Below, piece after piece: positions 32,255 to 40,579 of a stretch of DNA of 64,000 nt. The translations under genes were made by a program, and so were the position numbers. The DNA comes from CAYVQE01 sp964454005 (GTDB lineage Bacteria > Myxococcota > B64-G9), in contig CAYVQE010000001.1 in NCBI GenBank assembly GCA_964454005.1, positions 95,521 through 159,520 of the forward strand. The letters are read 5' to 3'. Position 1 is the stretch's first letter. Every line of letters begins with the position of its first letter. Below the pieces are notes generated by a model. That model saw only the letters and a program-made list of their open reading frames with translations, did no database searches and was not told the origin of the DNA.

Positions 32255-32719
32255 TCATGGCAGGCTCAGTCCCAGCCGGACCTCGCCGTCGATCTGCAGA
32301 CGCTTGCGCGCCCGCACAGGCTCGGCGACACCGTCGCGGAGCAGCTTGAACTCCAACGCGTAGCGGCCCTTGGGCAGGTTCAGCGTGTGGGTCAACGGCG
32401 AGCGGGCCGGCTGGTCGCGGTCGAAATGGAAGACCACCACCGAGGCCGGCCGCTGCGGTTCGGCCTGGTCGATGACCACCATCTCGGCGCGCCGCAGCGA
32501 GGCGGCCCAGGCGGGGTCGAGTCGTATGCGCAGGTGCGCCTCGTGGCGCATGGCGCCGGTGAAGTGGATCACCGCCAGGCCCACCGCGGCGCCCAGCAGG
32601 CCCAGCGACAGCAGGCGCAGCCACAGCCGACGTTGTGGCTGGCCGGTCGCATCGGGCCGCGGCCGATCGACCGCGGCCCCGTCCTCGCACTGCCGCCCGC
32701 GGTCGGCCGGATCAGGCAT
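32255..32719 (-). CDS. Membrane-anchored hypothetical protein, last gene of Cys-rich lipoprotein operon
   Basis: 154 aa, ATG at 32719 with GAGG five bases ahead. A polar Asp/Arg-rich N-terminus (~38 residues) is followed by one membrane helix (Leu-Leu-Ser-Leu-Gly-Leu-Leu-Gly-Ala-Ala-Val-Gly-Leu-Ala-Val) and a ~95-residue beta-rich domain facing the periplasm. The domain contains 'Leu-Pro-Lys-Gly-Arg-Tyr-Ala-Leu-Glu-Phe', like the ligand-facing strand of PEGA/carboxypeptidase-regulatory folds. It starts seven bases after the Cys-rich lipoprotein stop. No known family was named with confidence. Confidence 0.55.
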   Translation of the reverse strand: MPDPADRGRQCEDGAAVDRPRPDATGQPQRRLWLRLLSLGLLGAAVGLAVIHFTGAMRHEAHLRIRLDPAWAASLRRAEMVVIDQAEPQRPASVVVFHFDRDQPARSPLTHTLNLPKGRYALEFKLLRDGVAEPVRARKRLQIDGEVRLGLSLP

Positions 32720-32726
32720 GGCGACC

Positions 32727-34922
32727 TCAAGGCCAACGGCAGGTGGTGCCGGCGGCATCCGACCGGCAGACCATTCCCGCGGCGGCGGCGCAATCCTCGT
32801 GGGCAGCGCAATTGCGGGTGCAGTAGGGCTCGCCCGCGGCCGGTTGGTGGCACAGTCCGCTCTGGCAATCCAGAGCCCCCCCCGGACAGGGCTCACCGAG
32901 TCCGGCCGGGGCCGGCCGGCAACCTGGAAGCGACCAGATCGCGCCCCTGGGGCCCAGGGCCTCGACCGGCCCGCAGACCATCTCCGGCGGGCAGTCGGCG
33001 TCTGCCAGGCACGGCTGCGAGCATTGGCCCAGCGCCCGGCACAGCCCCGAGGCGCAGCCGGTCGGGACGGTGCAGGGCTGGCCGACCGCAGCGCCGGCGG
33101 CCGGCGGCCCGCAGCGGCCCTCCAGCGCCGAGCCGCGCAGGTTGAGTTCCAGCCGGCAGTCCTCGCCGGGGGGGCAATCGGCCGCGCGCTGACAGGCGGC
33201 CAGGCTGCCGGGGGCCGGGCTGCAGGTTTGCAGCCAGCTGGTCCCGCCCTGCGGCCGCAGCCAGCGCCGCAGATCGCACCACAGCTCCTCGGGGCAGTCG
33301 GCCGCCGCGGCGCAGGGCGCGGCGCAGCGGCCCTCGGGCAGGCACCAGCCATGGCGGCAATCGGCATCGACCAGGCAGGCGTCGCCCACCGCGGCGCCCG
33401 CGGGCTCGGCCGCGGTGCACTCCGGCCAGCCGGTCTCGGCCGCCGGCCGGCAGACGGTCTCGGCGGGACAATCCGCATCGCGCCGGCAATCGCCGACCAA
33501 CTCGGCCGGGACGCAGCGGGTCGTCTCCGGATCCTCTGGGTCGGGCTCGCAACTGTAGCCGTCGGGGCATTCGGCCGCGCCCGGGGTGCAGCCGCGGCTG
33601 CAGCGTGGCCGCGGGCCGTCGGGGCCGCCGCCAAGGCACCGGCCGCCGAGGCATTGCCCGGCGCCTCCGGGACAGGGCTCGCCGGTGGCGAAACGGGCCT
33701 GATCGCGGGGAGCGCAAGCCCAGAAAGGCGCCTGCGGACCACCGTCCGGCAGCGCCAGCGCGAGTTGGACGCACAGAAAGCCCGCCGGGCAGTCCAGATG
33801 GCCGGCGCACACCGACGAGCAGAAACCCTGCGGCGTGCAGATGCCGGAGCGACAGCGGCCGTCGGTCCCCGGGCCGCAAGCGGCTCCAGCCTCGCCGGCG
33901 CACGGCAGCGGCGCCACGCAGCGCGCCTGCCAGGCGCCGGCCTGGGCATCGGCCACCAGCCCGCAGAGTCGCGGTGGATCGCATTCGCGATCGGCGCTGC
34001 AGCGCGCACCGGGCGGCGGAGCGTCCGGCGGCCGGCAGGCCCACAGACAGTCCTGGTCGGGTGCGCAAACCGTCCCGGTCGGACAGTCGGCGTCGACCGC
34101 ACAGGCCTGGGAGCACCAGCTCGAGCCGTCGGCTGCCAGACAAATGCCCGAAGCGCAGGTGGCGTCCCCTCCCCGGCTGCAGTCCTGGCCGAAGTCCAGG
34201 TCCACCGGCAGACACACGGTCAGGCCCTGGAAGGCGTCCAACAGGCAGCGGGTGCGCGGCGGGCAATCCTGGTCGTTGAAGCAGGGATCGCTGCCACAAC
34301 CGTCGATCGGCACGCAGGCGCCTCGTTCACAGGTGGTGCAACCCGGACAGTCGGCGTCGGCCCCGCAGCGGATGCAATCGGGCAAGCGCTGGCAGCGGCC
34401 CTGCTCGCAGATTTCGCAGACCGCACACTCGGCGTCGATGGTGCAAGTGCGACAACCGGCGATCGCGATGCATTCGCCGTCCTGGCAACGACCGCAGGGG
34501 CCGCACTCGCCGTCTTCGGCGCACAGCGTGCAATCCGGATCGACCTGGCAGTTGCCGTCGCTGCAGCGTTCGCAGGGCCCGCAGTCGGCGTCGGTGCTAC
34601 ACGGCGGCGGCCGCTGGCCAGGATAGCAGCGCCGGTCGTCCCAGGTGGTGCAGTAGAAGCCGCTGGGGCAATCGGCGTGTCGGTCGCAGGCGATCGAGCA
34701 GAACCGCTCGCCCTCGGGTGTGGTCAAACAGATCCGGGCCAGGCAGTCGCCATTGCGGTCGCATTCCTGACCGACCGCCAGCTGGCACTCGCCGTCCACT
34801 TCGAGGTAGCCCGGATCGCAGTCGCCACGCTGGTAGCTCTCGTCGCAGCCGATTCCCCAGGCTGCGGCGGCCGCGGCGATCAGCAGCAGCTCTCGCCAGG
34901 CCATGCCAGGTGGGGCAGTCAC
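32727..34922 (-). CDS. Cys-rich lipoprotein with many short disulfide modules
   Basis: 731 aa from GTG 34922 (GTGA overlap with the upstream stop); ATG 34904 would give 725 aa. A signal peptide and a lipobox-like Ala-Trp-Gly-Ile-Gly-Cys precede a chain of small Cys modules: Asp-Ala-Asp-Cys-Gly-Pro-Cys-Glu-Arg-Cys, Asp-Gly-Glu-Cys, Cys-Asp-x-Asp-x-Asp-Cys-Pro-x-Gly and so on, with roughly every tenth residue a Cys up to residue ~725. The pattern is that of secreted 'DUF-type' Cys-repeat proteins of Myxococcota, stable only in an oxidising compartment. No enzyme motif was found. Its function is inferred to be structural or binding at the cell surface. Confidence 0.65.
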   Translation of the reverse strand: MTAPPGMAWRELLLIAAAAAAWGIGCDESYQRGDCDPGYLEVDGECQLAVGQECDRNGDCLARICLTTPEGERFCSIACDRHADCPSGFYCTTWDDRRCYPGQRPPPCSTDADCGPCERCSDGNCQVDPDCTLCAEDGECGPCGRCQDGECIAIAGCRTCTIDAECAVCEICEQGRCQRLPDCIRCGADADCPGCTTCERGACVPIDGCGSDPCFNDQDCPPRTRCLLDAFQGLTVCLPVDLDFGQDCSRGGDATCASGICLAADGSSWCSQACAVDADCPTGTVCAPDQDCLWACRPPDAPPPGARCSADRECDPPRLCGLVADAQAGAWQARCVAPLPCAGEAGAACGPGTDGRCRSGICTPQGFCSSVCAGHLDCPAGFLCVQLALALPDGGPQAPFWACAPRDQARFATGEPCPGGAGQCLGGRCLGGGPDGPRPRCSRGCTPGAAECPDGYSCEPDPEDPETTRCVPAELVGDCRRDADCPAETVCRPAAETGWPECTAAEPAGAAVGDACLVDADCRHGWCLPEGRCAAPCAAAADCPEELWCDLRRWLRPQGGTSWLQTCSPAPGSLAACQRAADCPPGEDCRLELNLRGSALEGRCGPPAAGAAVGQPCTVPTGCASGLCRALGQCSQPCLADADCPPEMVCGPVEALGPRGAIWSLPGCRPAPAGLGEPCPGGALDCQSGLCHQPAAGEPYCTRNCAAHEDCAAAAGMVCRSDAAGTTCRWP

Positions 34923-35422
34923 TTCGGGTCGTCGGTCCGATCGGCCGCGGCGTCCGCGGGCTCGCCCGCCTTCGCCTCATCGGACTCCTTCTGCTTGGCG
35001 GTGCCCTTTGACTTCTTGCGGCTGCGCTTCTTGCGTTTGCTGTCGACCCGCAAGCGCGACCGGGCCCGCGGTTGGTAGTTGCCGGATTCGTCGACGAAGC
35101 GGACCTTGGTCGAGATCTCCAGCGAGATGTTGGTCAGCACCTGGCGCAGGACGTCGTCGAGCTGGGTGTTGTCGAGGAAGGAACGGATCTCATCGGTGAT
35201 CACCCGCAGCATCTCTTCCTTGGTACGGGCGACCTGCCCGATGACGAACTGGGCCGCCTCCTTGGGCAGCTTCATCTCGCCCAGGTAGGCCCGGATACCC
35301 TCCTCGGTCATGAATACCGCGCCGATGCCGGACAGGATGGCGCGTTTGACCAGTTCGGGAATGCCCCGCTCGCGGGCCGCCGCTTCGCCGGAGGTCGGTT
35401 GCTCGTTCTTGGTCTCGTCCAC
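34919..35422 (-). CDS. Conserved hypothetical protein with basic C-terminal tail
   Basis: 167 aa from GTG 35422, which has GGGAGG six bases ahead; a GTG at 35452 is possible but lacks a site. Residues ~15-110 form an alpha-helical domain (Leu-Val-Lys-Arg-Ala-Ile-Leu-Ser-Gly-Ile-Gly-Ala-Val-Phe-Met-Thr-Glu-Glu-Gly ... Leu-Pro-Lys-Glu-Ala) that recalls phasin-like small proteins of delta-proteobacteria. The end is Lys/Arg/Ser-rich and then acidic, possibly nucleic-acid binding. The function is unknown. It overlaps the Cys-rich lipoprotein gene by four bases. Confidence 0.55.
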   Translation of the reverse strand: MDETKNEQPTSGEAAARERGIPELVKRAILSGIGAVFMTEEGIRAYLGEMKLPKEAAQFVIGQVARTKEEMLRVITDEIRSFLDNTQLDDVLRQVLTNISLEISTKVRFVDESGNYQPRARSRLRVDSKRKKRSRKKSKGTAKQKESDEAKAGEPADAAADRTDDPK

Positions 35423-35463
35423 CCTCTGCCTCCCGTGTCCATTCTGCGCCACCTGGGCCGCGG

Positions 35464-36201
35464 CTACAAGTCCTGTACGTACCAGCGTCCTTCACGGCGT
35501 ACCAGGACAACCCGGCGCCGCTCGCCATAGGGCAACTGGGCGCGGTCCGCCTCCACCTGGATCGGCCGGCCGCCGGCGTCGCGGATGGCGGCCGCCGTCT
35601 CGCGCAGCACCGGCAGCTGCTCGCTGCAGCCGCGGGCCAGCCGAGCCACCGGGTGCTCGGCGCGCACCTGCGGCGGGGCGCAACGGGCCAGGGCCATACA
35701 GTCGCCGTCGTCGATCGCTTTCAGGAAGGTCATCAGGGCCCGCTCCGGCGAGCTGAACCGCCCCGGCAGCAGCTCGCCGCCGATCACCCGCCAGGCACCC
35801 TGGCGGCGCGCCAGCACCAAACGGCGGCCGTCGGCCAGCTGCAACACCGCTCGGTAGTCTAGGGCCTCCAACTGCCGCGGGGCCGCTTGCAGCTCCTCCA
35901 GCGCCGCCTGCAACTCGGCCCCACCGCCGCTGACAAAGGCTTCCAGGTCGGCGGCGGTCAGCCGCTCGCGCTGCTCGGCGGCCACCAGCTCGCGGGCGCT
36001 GGCGATATCTCCGGCCGCCAGCCGTCCGGCGTAGCGGGCCGCCGCCTGCAGCGGTCCGGGCGGCGGGGTGGCCGGTGACCGGTGGCAGCAGGCCGCGGTC
36101 AGCAGGCCCAGCAGCAAGGGCCCCGAGCAGACCGCGAGCCGGCGCAGCGGCCGCTGGTTGGGCGGAAGCTCCGCGGGGAACTCCGGTCTGCGATGAACCA
36201 T
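35464..36201 (-). CDS. Lipoprotein, probable structural/scaffold, no enzyme motif
   Basis: 245 aa from ATG 36201 (GGAG eight bases ahead). The signal peptide ends in a lipobox, Leu-Thr-Ala-Ala-Cys-Cys. Two similar halves follow the pattern helix, then 'Ala-Asp-Gly-Arg-Arg-Leu-Val-Leu-Ala-Arg-Arg-Gln-Gly-Ala-Trp-Arg-Val' and again 'Arg-Arg-Val-Val-Leu-Val-Arg-Arg-Glu-Gly-Arg-Trp-Tyr-Val'. This looks like a duplicated NTF2/SnoaL-like lipoprotein domain. The gene lies just after the kinase-like gene and belongs to the same operon. The function is unknown. Confidence 0.6.
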   Translation of the reverse strand: MVHRRPEFPAELPPNQRPLRRLAVCSGPLLLGLLTAACCHRSPATPPPGPLQAAARYAGRLAAGDIASARELVAAEQRERLTAADLEAFVSGGGAELQAALEELQAAPRQLEALDYRAVLQLADGRRLVLARRQGAWRVIGGELLPGRFSSPERALMTFLKAIDDGDCMALARCAPPQVRAEHPVARLARGCSEQLPVLRETAAAIRDAGGRPIQVEADRAQLPYGERRRVVLVRREGRWYVQDL

Positions 36202-36223
36202 GGATGGCTCTCCGGGATGGCTG

Positions 36224-37645
36224 CTAATTCTTCTTGCCCCGGTCGTCTTTTTCGTTATCCGTTTTTTCGGGCTCGGGCTGGTCCGGCTCGCCGGCGGCAC
36301 TCGGTTCAGCGTCGGCCGAAGGCTCCTGCCCGGCGAACAGGATCATGCGCCCCTTGGCCGGGAATTGATTCTCGTCGACCGCGGTGTAGAAGGCGTCGAG
36401 CACGGCGTCCATGTCCGGGTAGCGGTCGGCCGGCTCGTCGCGGGTCATGCGGTCGAATAGCTCGTCGAGCGCCGCCGGCACACCCTCGGCCACCTCCGAC
36501 GGCAGCGGCGAGCGCCGGCCGGGTAGATTTCCGGTCAGCATTTCGTAGAACAGGATGCCCAGCGAGTAGATGTCCGAGGCCGAGGAGGTGTTGGCCGCAT
36601 CGGCCATCTGCTCCGGGGCCAGGTAGCCGATCGAGCCGGTGACGACCCGCGGCACCGATCGATCCGAGTCCGTCTCGAGCAACCGGGTGATGCCGAAGTC
36701 GGTCACCCGCACATTGCCTTGAACGTCGAACAGGATGTTGTCCGGCTTGAGGTTGCCGTGCAGCACATCGTTGCGGTGGGCGGCCTGCAGCGCGTAGCAG
36801 ATCTGGGTGAACAACACCAACGCCCGATCCAGATCGAGTCGGTCCCCGGCCATCTGTTGGCCGAGGTTGCCGCCCGGCAGGTACTCGGTGACGAAGTACG
36901 GATGGGCCACGTCGGTGTTCTGATCGAACACCTGCACCACCAGCGGATGCTGCAGCATGGCCATCTGGCCCACCGCGTCGCGCAGGTGGCGGATGACCTC
37001 CGAACGCTGCAGGAAGTTGAAGTAGGAGAACAGCTCCTTGATCTCCTTGATGGCCACATCCAACGCCAAGGCGTTGAGCCGCCCGCGATAGACGGTACCG
37101 ATGCCGCCGGAGCCGATCATCTCGTAGCGGGTGTAACGGCTGTCGAACTTGGTGCCCTTGTCCGCCGTGCGCTTTTCATCGGCGGCCCGCGCCGCCGGGC
37201 GCCGGGACGGGCGCGCCGGGGTCGGCTCCGGCACCGGCTCGGGGGCGAACGCCGGTTCGGCCGCCGCGGGCTCGCCGCTGGTGGCGGCGAAAGAGTCATC
37301 GCGCATCTCGATCAGGTCGTCGGGGGCCTCCATCTGATCGCCGAAGTGCTGCTCGAGCTCCTGGGTGAACGGCTCGCCCGCGGCGTCCTCGACCAGGCCG
37401 CGGCCCTCCTCGGTCACCGCCAGCCCGTGGTCGGTCCGGTTGATGACGACGTAGTTGTAGCGCTTGAGGAACTTGAAGTAGTCGGCGAAGTCGAGCGACA
37501 GCCGTCCCGACAACCGGCTGCGCGCATCCGACAAACGCATGCGCTTGCCGGCACGGGCCTGTTCGAGCAGGAAGCCGAGGATCGACTGCATCTCCTCGAT
37601 CAGCACGTCTCGCGATACGATCATCTCTTCGGCCTTGTCAGGCAT
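36224..37645 (-). CDS. Ser/Thr protein kinase-like protein with HGN instead of HRD (predicted pseudokinase)
   Basis: 473 aa. Residues 1-85 are a helical N-terminal domain. A Pro/Ala linker leads to the kinase fold: Gly-Ser-Gly-Gly-Ile-Gly-Thr-Val-Tyr (P-loop), Val-Ala-Ile-Lys (ATP-site Lys), Asp-Phe-Gly and Ala-Pro-Glu present. The catalytic loop reads Leu-His296-Gly-Asn298-Leu-Lys-Pro-Asp-Asn, so the proton-accepting Asp of His-Arg-Asp is Asn. Similar HGN kinases in plants are inactive or weak, so a signalling scaffold or ATP-sensing role is inferred. No transmembrane helix and no PASTA domain is seen. It has a TTGACC promoter and a GAGGAG ribosome site. Confidence 0.8.
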   Translation of the reverse strand: MPDKAEEMIVSRDVLIEEMQSILGFLLEQARAGKRMRLSDARSRLSGRLSLDFADYFKFLKRYNYVVINRTDHGLAVTEEGRGLVEDAAGEPFTQELEQHFGDQMEAPDDLIEMRDDSFAATSGEPAAAEPAFAPEPVPEPTPARPSRRPAARAADEKRTADKGTKFDSRYTRYEMIGSGGIGTVYRGRLNALALDVAIKEIKELFSYFNFLQRSEVIRHLRDAVGQMAMLQHPLVVQVFDQNTDVAHPYFVTEYLPGGNLGQQMAGDRLDLDRALVLFTQICYALQAAHRNDVLHGNLKPDNILFDVQGNVRVTDFGITRLLETDSDRSVPRVVTGSIGYLAPEQMADAANTSSASDIYSLGILFYEMLTGNLPGRRSPLPSEVAEGVPAALDELFDRMTRDEPADRYPDMDAVLDAFYTAVDENQFPAKGRMILFAGQEPSADAEPSAAGEPDQPEPEKTDNEKDDRGKKN

Positions 37646-37697
37646 GCCCCGCTCCTCGCCCGGTGGTTCCAGAGCTGTTTGCGGATGAACCCGTCTG

Positions 37698-37727
37698 CCT
37701 ATAGCAGAGGCGCCCGACCAGGGTCAA
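37698..37727 (-). promoter_or_regulatory. Promoter of the kinase-like operon
   Basis: Minus strand: TTGACC (37727-37722), 18 bp, TATAGG (37703-37698), ~45-base leader before ATG 37645. Divergent from the PEGA promoter about 55 bases away. Confidence 0.5.
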
Positions 37728-37781
37728 CCCAAACCCGGATCGCGCACGGCCCGCCGCTGCTTGTCCAGCTCACCGGCTTTG

Positions 37782-37810
37782 TTGACACTTGGATAGCGGG
37801 CGGGTAGAAA
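37782..37810 (+). promoter_or_regulatory. Promoter of the PEGA cassette
   Basis: Consensus TTGACA (37782-37787), 17 bp, TAGAAA (37805-37810), then a GGGAGGGG ribosome site seven bases before ATG 37833. Confidence 0.6.
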
Positions 37811-37832
37811 TCCATCTCGGGAGGGGCCGAGA

Positions 37833-38978
37833 ATGAGACTTCAGAGCATCGCCCTGACATCGATGGCCACGCTGCTCATCCAGGCCACCGCCGCCGCCGG
37901 ACCACCGGAGCCCACCGGCGGCGAACGACCCACAGCCGCCGCGGCCGAGGACGAGGACGAAGCCGCGGCGGAGCCGAACGCCGTTGAGCGCACCATGTTC
38001 TGGCACCTGAGTCCGGCGGCCGGCGCCACCCCGGAGTTGGCCGGCGAGGTCGAGGCCTCCCTGCGCGAATACTTCGGCGAGCACCACGGCGACGTGCTGA
38101 TGGACGGCATGACCATGGATTCGCTGCTGCTGGTCGAGGGCAACGAGAAGTATCTGCGTTGCGGCACGGGTGCCGGTTGCCTGTCCGGCCTCGGCCAGCT
38201 GGCCGGGATGCGTTACGTCATCACCGGCGAGGTGGCTCTGGAGCAAGGGCGCACCATCACCCGCCTGGTGCTGGTCGACACCCGCGCCGAGAAGGTGGTC
38301 AACCGGGCCGAGGCGGTTAGCGCCGGTGTGCCTGGCCGCCGGCATCTGGAGCAGTTTGCGGTGGCCATGTTCGAGCCGGAACGCTACCGCGGCAGCATCG
38401 AGCTGACCTCGCCGGTGGCCGGTGCAGAGGTATCGCTCGACGGCCGGCCGGTCGGGGTCACTCCGCTGGTCGGCCCGCTGGCCGATGTGCGCGCCGGCGA
38501 GCACCTGGTGGAGGTCAAGAAACCGGGGCACCAGACCTTCTCCCGGCGGGTCCGGGTCCCACTGGACGATTCGGTGCGGGTGGTGGCCATCCTGCCCGAG
38601 GTGGCCTATCTGGCGCCGCGGGCCCGGCCCTTCTACGCCGACTGGCCCTTCTGGACGGCGCTTGGCGTCGGGCTGGCCGGCATGGCCACCGCTGGCGGGT
38701 TGCATGTCGATGCGGCGGTGCTGCAGGACAACGCCGATCGGTTGCGTGAGCAAGGCCTGAGCAAGGCCGATTCCGAGCAGGATCGGGCCGATGCCCGTTA
38801 CCTGCAGGCCTACGTCATCTACGGCATCGGCGGTGCCGGCTTGCTGGCCGCCGGGGTGATCGCCCTGGTCGACCTGGTGGCCGATGAGCCGGACGCAAAC
38901 GAGAAGGAGGCCGCGTTGCGCTTCGAGATCGGTCCGGGTCCTGCGGGCCTGGGGCTCAGCGCGGACGTGCGGTTTTGA
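37833..38978 (+). CDS. Secreted PEGA-domain protein
   Basis: 381 aa. Signal peptide (Leu-Thr-Ser-Met-Ala-Thr-Leu-Leu-Ile-Gln-Ala-Thr-Ala-Ala-Ala), an acidic linker, then a ~120-residue alpha/beta domain like the periplasmic FlgT/CsgG-type fold that reports 'Val-Ile-Thr-Gly-Glu-Val'. The PEGA domain (residues ~190-255) is clear: Val-Ser-Leu-Asp-Gly-Arg-Pro-Val-Gly-Val-Thr-Pro-Leu. Two membrane helices close to the C-terminus (~275-335) frame a coiled segment. PEGA domains are thought to bind envelope ligands. First gene of a three-gene plus-strand cassette. Confidence 0.7.
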   Translation: MRLQSIALTSMATLLIQATAAAGPPEPTGGERPTAAAAEDEDEAAAEPNAVERTMFWHLSPAAGATPELAGEVEASLREYFGEHHGDVLMDGMTMDSLLLVEGNEKYLRCGTGAGCLSGLGQLAGMRYVITGEVALEQGRTITRLVLVDTRAEKVVNRAEAVSAGVPGRRHLEQFAVAMFEPERYRGSIELTSPVAGAEVSLDGRPVGVTPLVGPLADVRAGEHLVEVKKPGHQTFSRRVRVPLDDSVRVVAILPEVAYLAPRARPFYADWPFWTALGVGLAGMATAGGLHVDAAVLQDNADRLREQGLSKADSEQDRADARYLQAYVIYGIGGAGLLAAGVIALVDLVADEPDANEKEAALRFEIGPGPAGLGLSADVRF

Positions 38979-39007
38979 GCGGACGGCCGTGAGCAGTTGG
39001 AGGTGGC

Positions 39008-40579
39008 ATGAGAAGGTCTTGTTGGTCATGGTTGGTGCTGGTGCTGCTCCCGGTGTTCGGCGCCTGCGGCTCGGGCGGCTCGGGCGACGGCGACGGTGGA
39101 GCCGACGGCGGCGAGCAGTTGTGCGACCTCGAGGAACACGCCTGCCCGGAGGGCGAGCGCTGCGATGCCGACCGCCGGTGCGTGGCGGCCGACCCGCTGG
39201 AGATCGTGACCGAGGGCTTGCCGGACGGACGGGTCGGCTTCGGCTACGATGAAACGATCGAGGCCGCGGGCGGCTTGCCGCCGTACAGCTGGGAGATCGT
39301 CGCCGCCGATCCCGGCCTGGGTTTTCTCGAGCTGAGCCAGGACGGCCACCTGCGAGGAACGGCCCAACAGGCGGTGGCCGACGCGGCGCTGCGGCTGGCG
39401 GTGCAGGATTCCGGCTACGGCGGCGGGATGCGGGTGGTGGAGACGTTCCGGTTGACCTTCGCCCGCTGCCGCGACGGCGATACGGAGCTGTGCTACGCGC
39501 CGGTCGACGGGGTTTGTTACCAGGGACAGCGGGTCTGCAGCGATGGACAGATGGGCCCTTGCGAGCCGGGCGACAACCCGTCTTCCGACCGCAACCACTG
39601 CGGGCCGGAGTGCGACAGCTGCGACGCCCAGGTGGCCGATGCCTGCCACCAGGGCGAGTGCGCTTGCGGCGACGGACCGCTGTGCACCGGCAGCGACAAC
39701 TGCTGCGACGGCGACTGTGTCGACGTCCAGAGCAGCACCGCCCACTGCGGCATGTGCTTCAACGATTGCGCCCAGGCGGTGGCCCACGCCAGCCAGGCCG
39801 ACAAGTTCTGCTCCACCGGGGTCTGCGACTACGAGGGCGCGTGCGACTACGGGTACCTCGATTGCGACGACCAGCGCGGCAACGGCTGCGAGCGACCGGC
39901 CGATCGGGTGGAGACCTGCGGGGCCTGCGACCTCGACTGCAACCAGCAGGTGCTCCACGTTCCGGCCGGCACCCGCGCCTGCAGCGATACCGGTGGCGGC
40001 TTCGTCTGCGACTACACCGGCGGCTGTTCGAATGACTTCGCAGATTGCGACGGCGACCGCAGCAACGGTTGTGAGACCTGGTTGAACGACGCGGCCAACT
40101 GCGGCGGCTGCGGCAATGATTGCAGCCAGGATCCGAACGGCGCGCTGTGCATCTCGCCCGATCCGGCCGACCCCTACTTCCACGAGTGCGGCTGCAACTA
40201 CGATTCGGCCTCGGGTCAGCCCGAGGGCTGCGGTGGCGGACAGATCTGCTGCGAGCACGTCTGCCGCGATGCGGCCACCGATCCCGAGCACTGCGGCGTC
40301 TGCCGGGCGGCCTGCACCGCCGGGGGCTGCCAGGGCGGCGTCTGCGCATGCAGCGCCGACGGCGATTGCCCGGCGGAGTCGGCGGCAACGATTTGTGGGC
40401 CGTCCGATACCTGCGTCTGCAGCCATGCCGGCGCCGGCGACGCCCCCTGCCCGCTCGGCGTGTTCTGTTGCTACGGCGAGCACGGGGGCAGCGGCGGGCC
40501 AGAGGGCGAGGCCGATCTGGGCTGCTGCATCAAACGGTGCGGCCAGAACGATTCGGAGGACTTCCCCTGTTCCTGGTGA
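39008..40579 (+). CDS. Cys-rich lipoprotein with Asn-Cys-Gly-x-Cys repeats
   Basis: 523 aa, with GGAGG four bases before the ATG. Lipobox Val-Phe-Gly-Ala-Cys after the signal. Residues ~55-160 hold a cadherin/putative-Ig-like domain (Gly-Leu-Pro-Asp-Gly-Arg-Val-Gly ... Ala-Gly-Gly-Leu-Pro-Pro-Tyr). The remainder has Cys repeats (His-Cys-Gly-Met-Cys, Asn-Cys-Gly-Gly-Cys-Gly-Asn-Asp-Cys, His-Cys-Gly-Val-Cys), related to those of the large ASH lipoprotein at 25362. It ends with short Cys modules. Surface exposure is inferred from the lipobox and the family context. Confidence 0.68.
   Translation: MRRSCWSWLVLVLLPVFGACGSGGSGDGDGGADGGEQLCDLEEHACPEGERCDADRRCVAADPLEIVTEGLPDGRVGFGYDETIEAAGGLPPYSWEIVAADPGLGFLELSQDGHLRGTAQQAVADAALRLAVQDSGYGGGMRVVETFRLTFARCRDGDTELCYAPVDGVCYQGQRVCSDGQMGPCEPGDNPSSDRNHCGPECDSCDAQVADACHQGECACGDGPLCTGSDNCCDGDCVDVQSSTAHCGMCFNDCAQAVAHASQADKFCSTGVCDYEGACDYGYLDCDDQRGNGCERPADRVETCGACDLDCNQQVLHVPAGTRACSDTGGGFVCDYTGGCSNDFADCDGDRSNGCETWLNDAANCGGCGNDCSQDPNGALCISPDPADPYFHECGCNYDSASGQPEGCGGGQICCEHVCRDAATDPEHCGVCRAACTAGGCQGGVCACSADGDCPAESAATICGPSDTCVCSHAGAGDAPCPLGVFCCYGEHGGSGGPEGEADLGCCIKRCGQNDSEDFPCSW

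Noticed and set aside
32370..35078. 902-codon plus-strand frame opposite the Cys-rich lipoprotein
   Set aside because: Same kind of antisense shadow; no signal, no motif.
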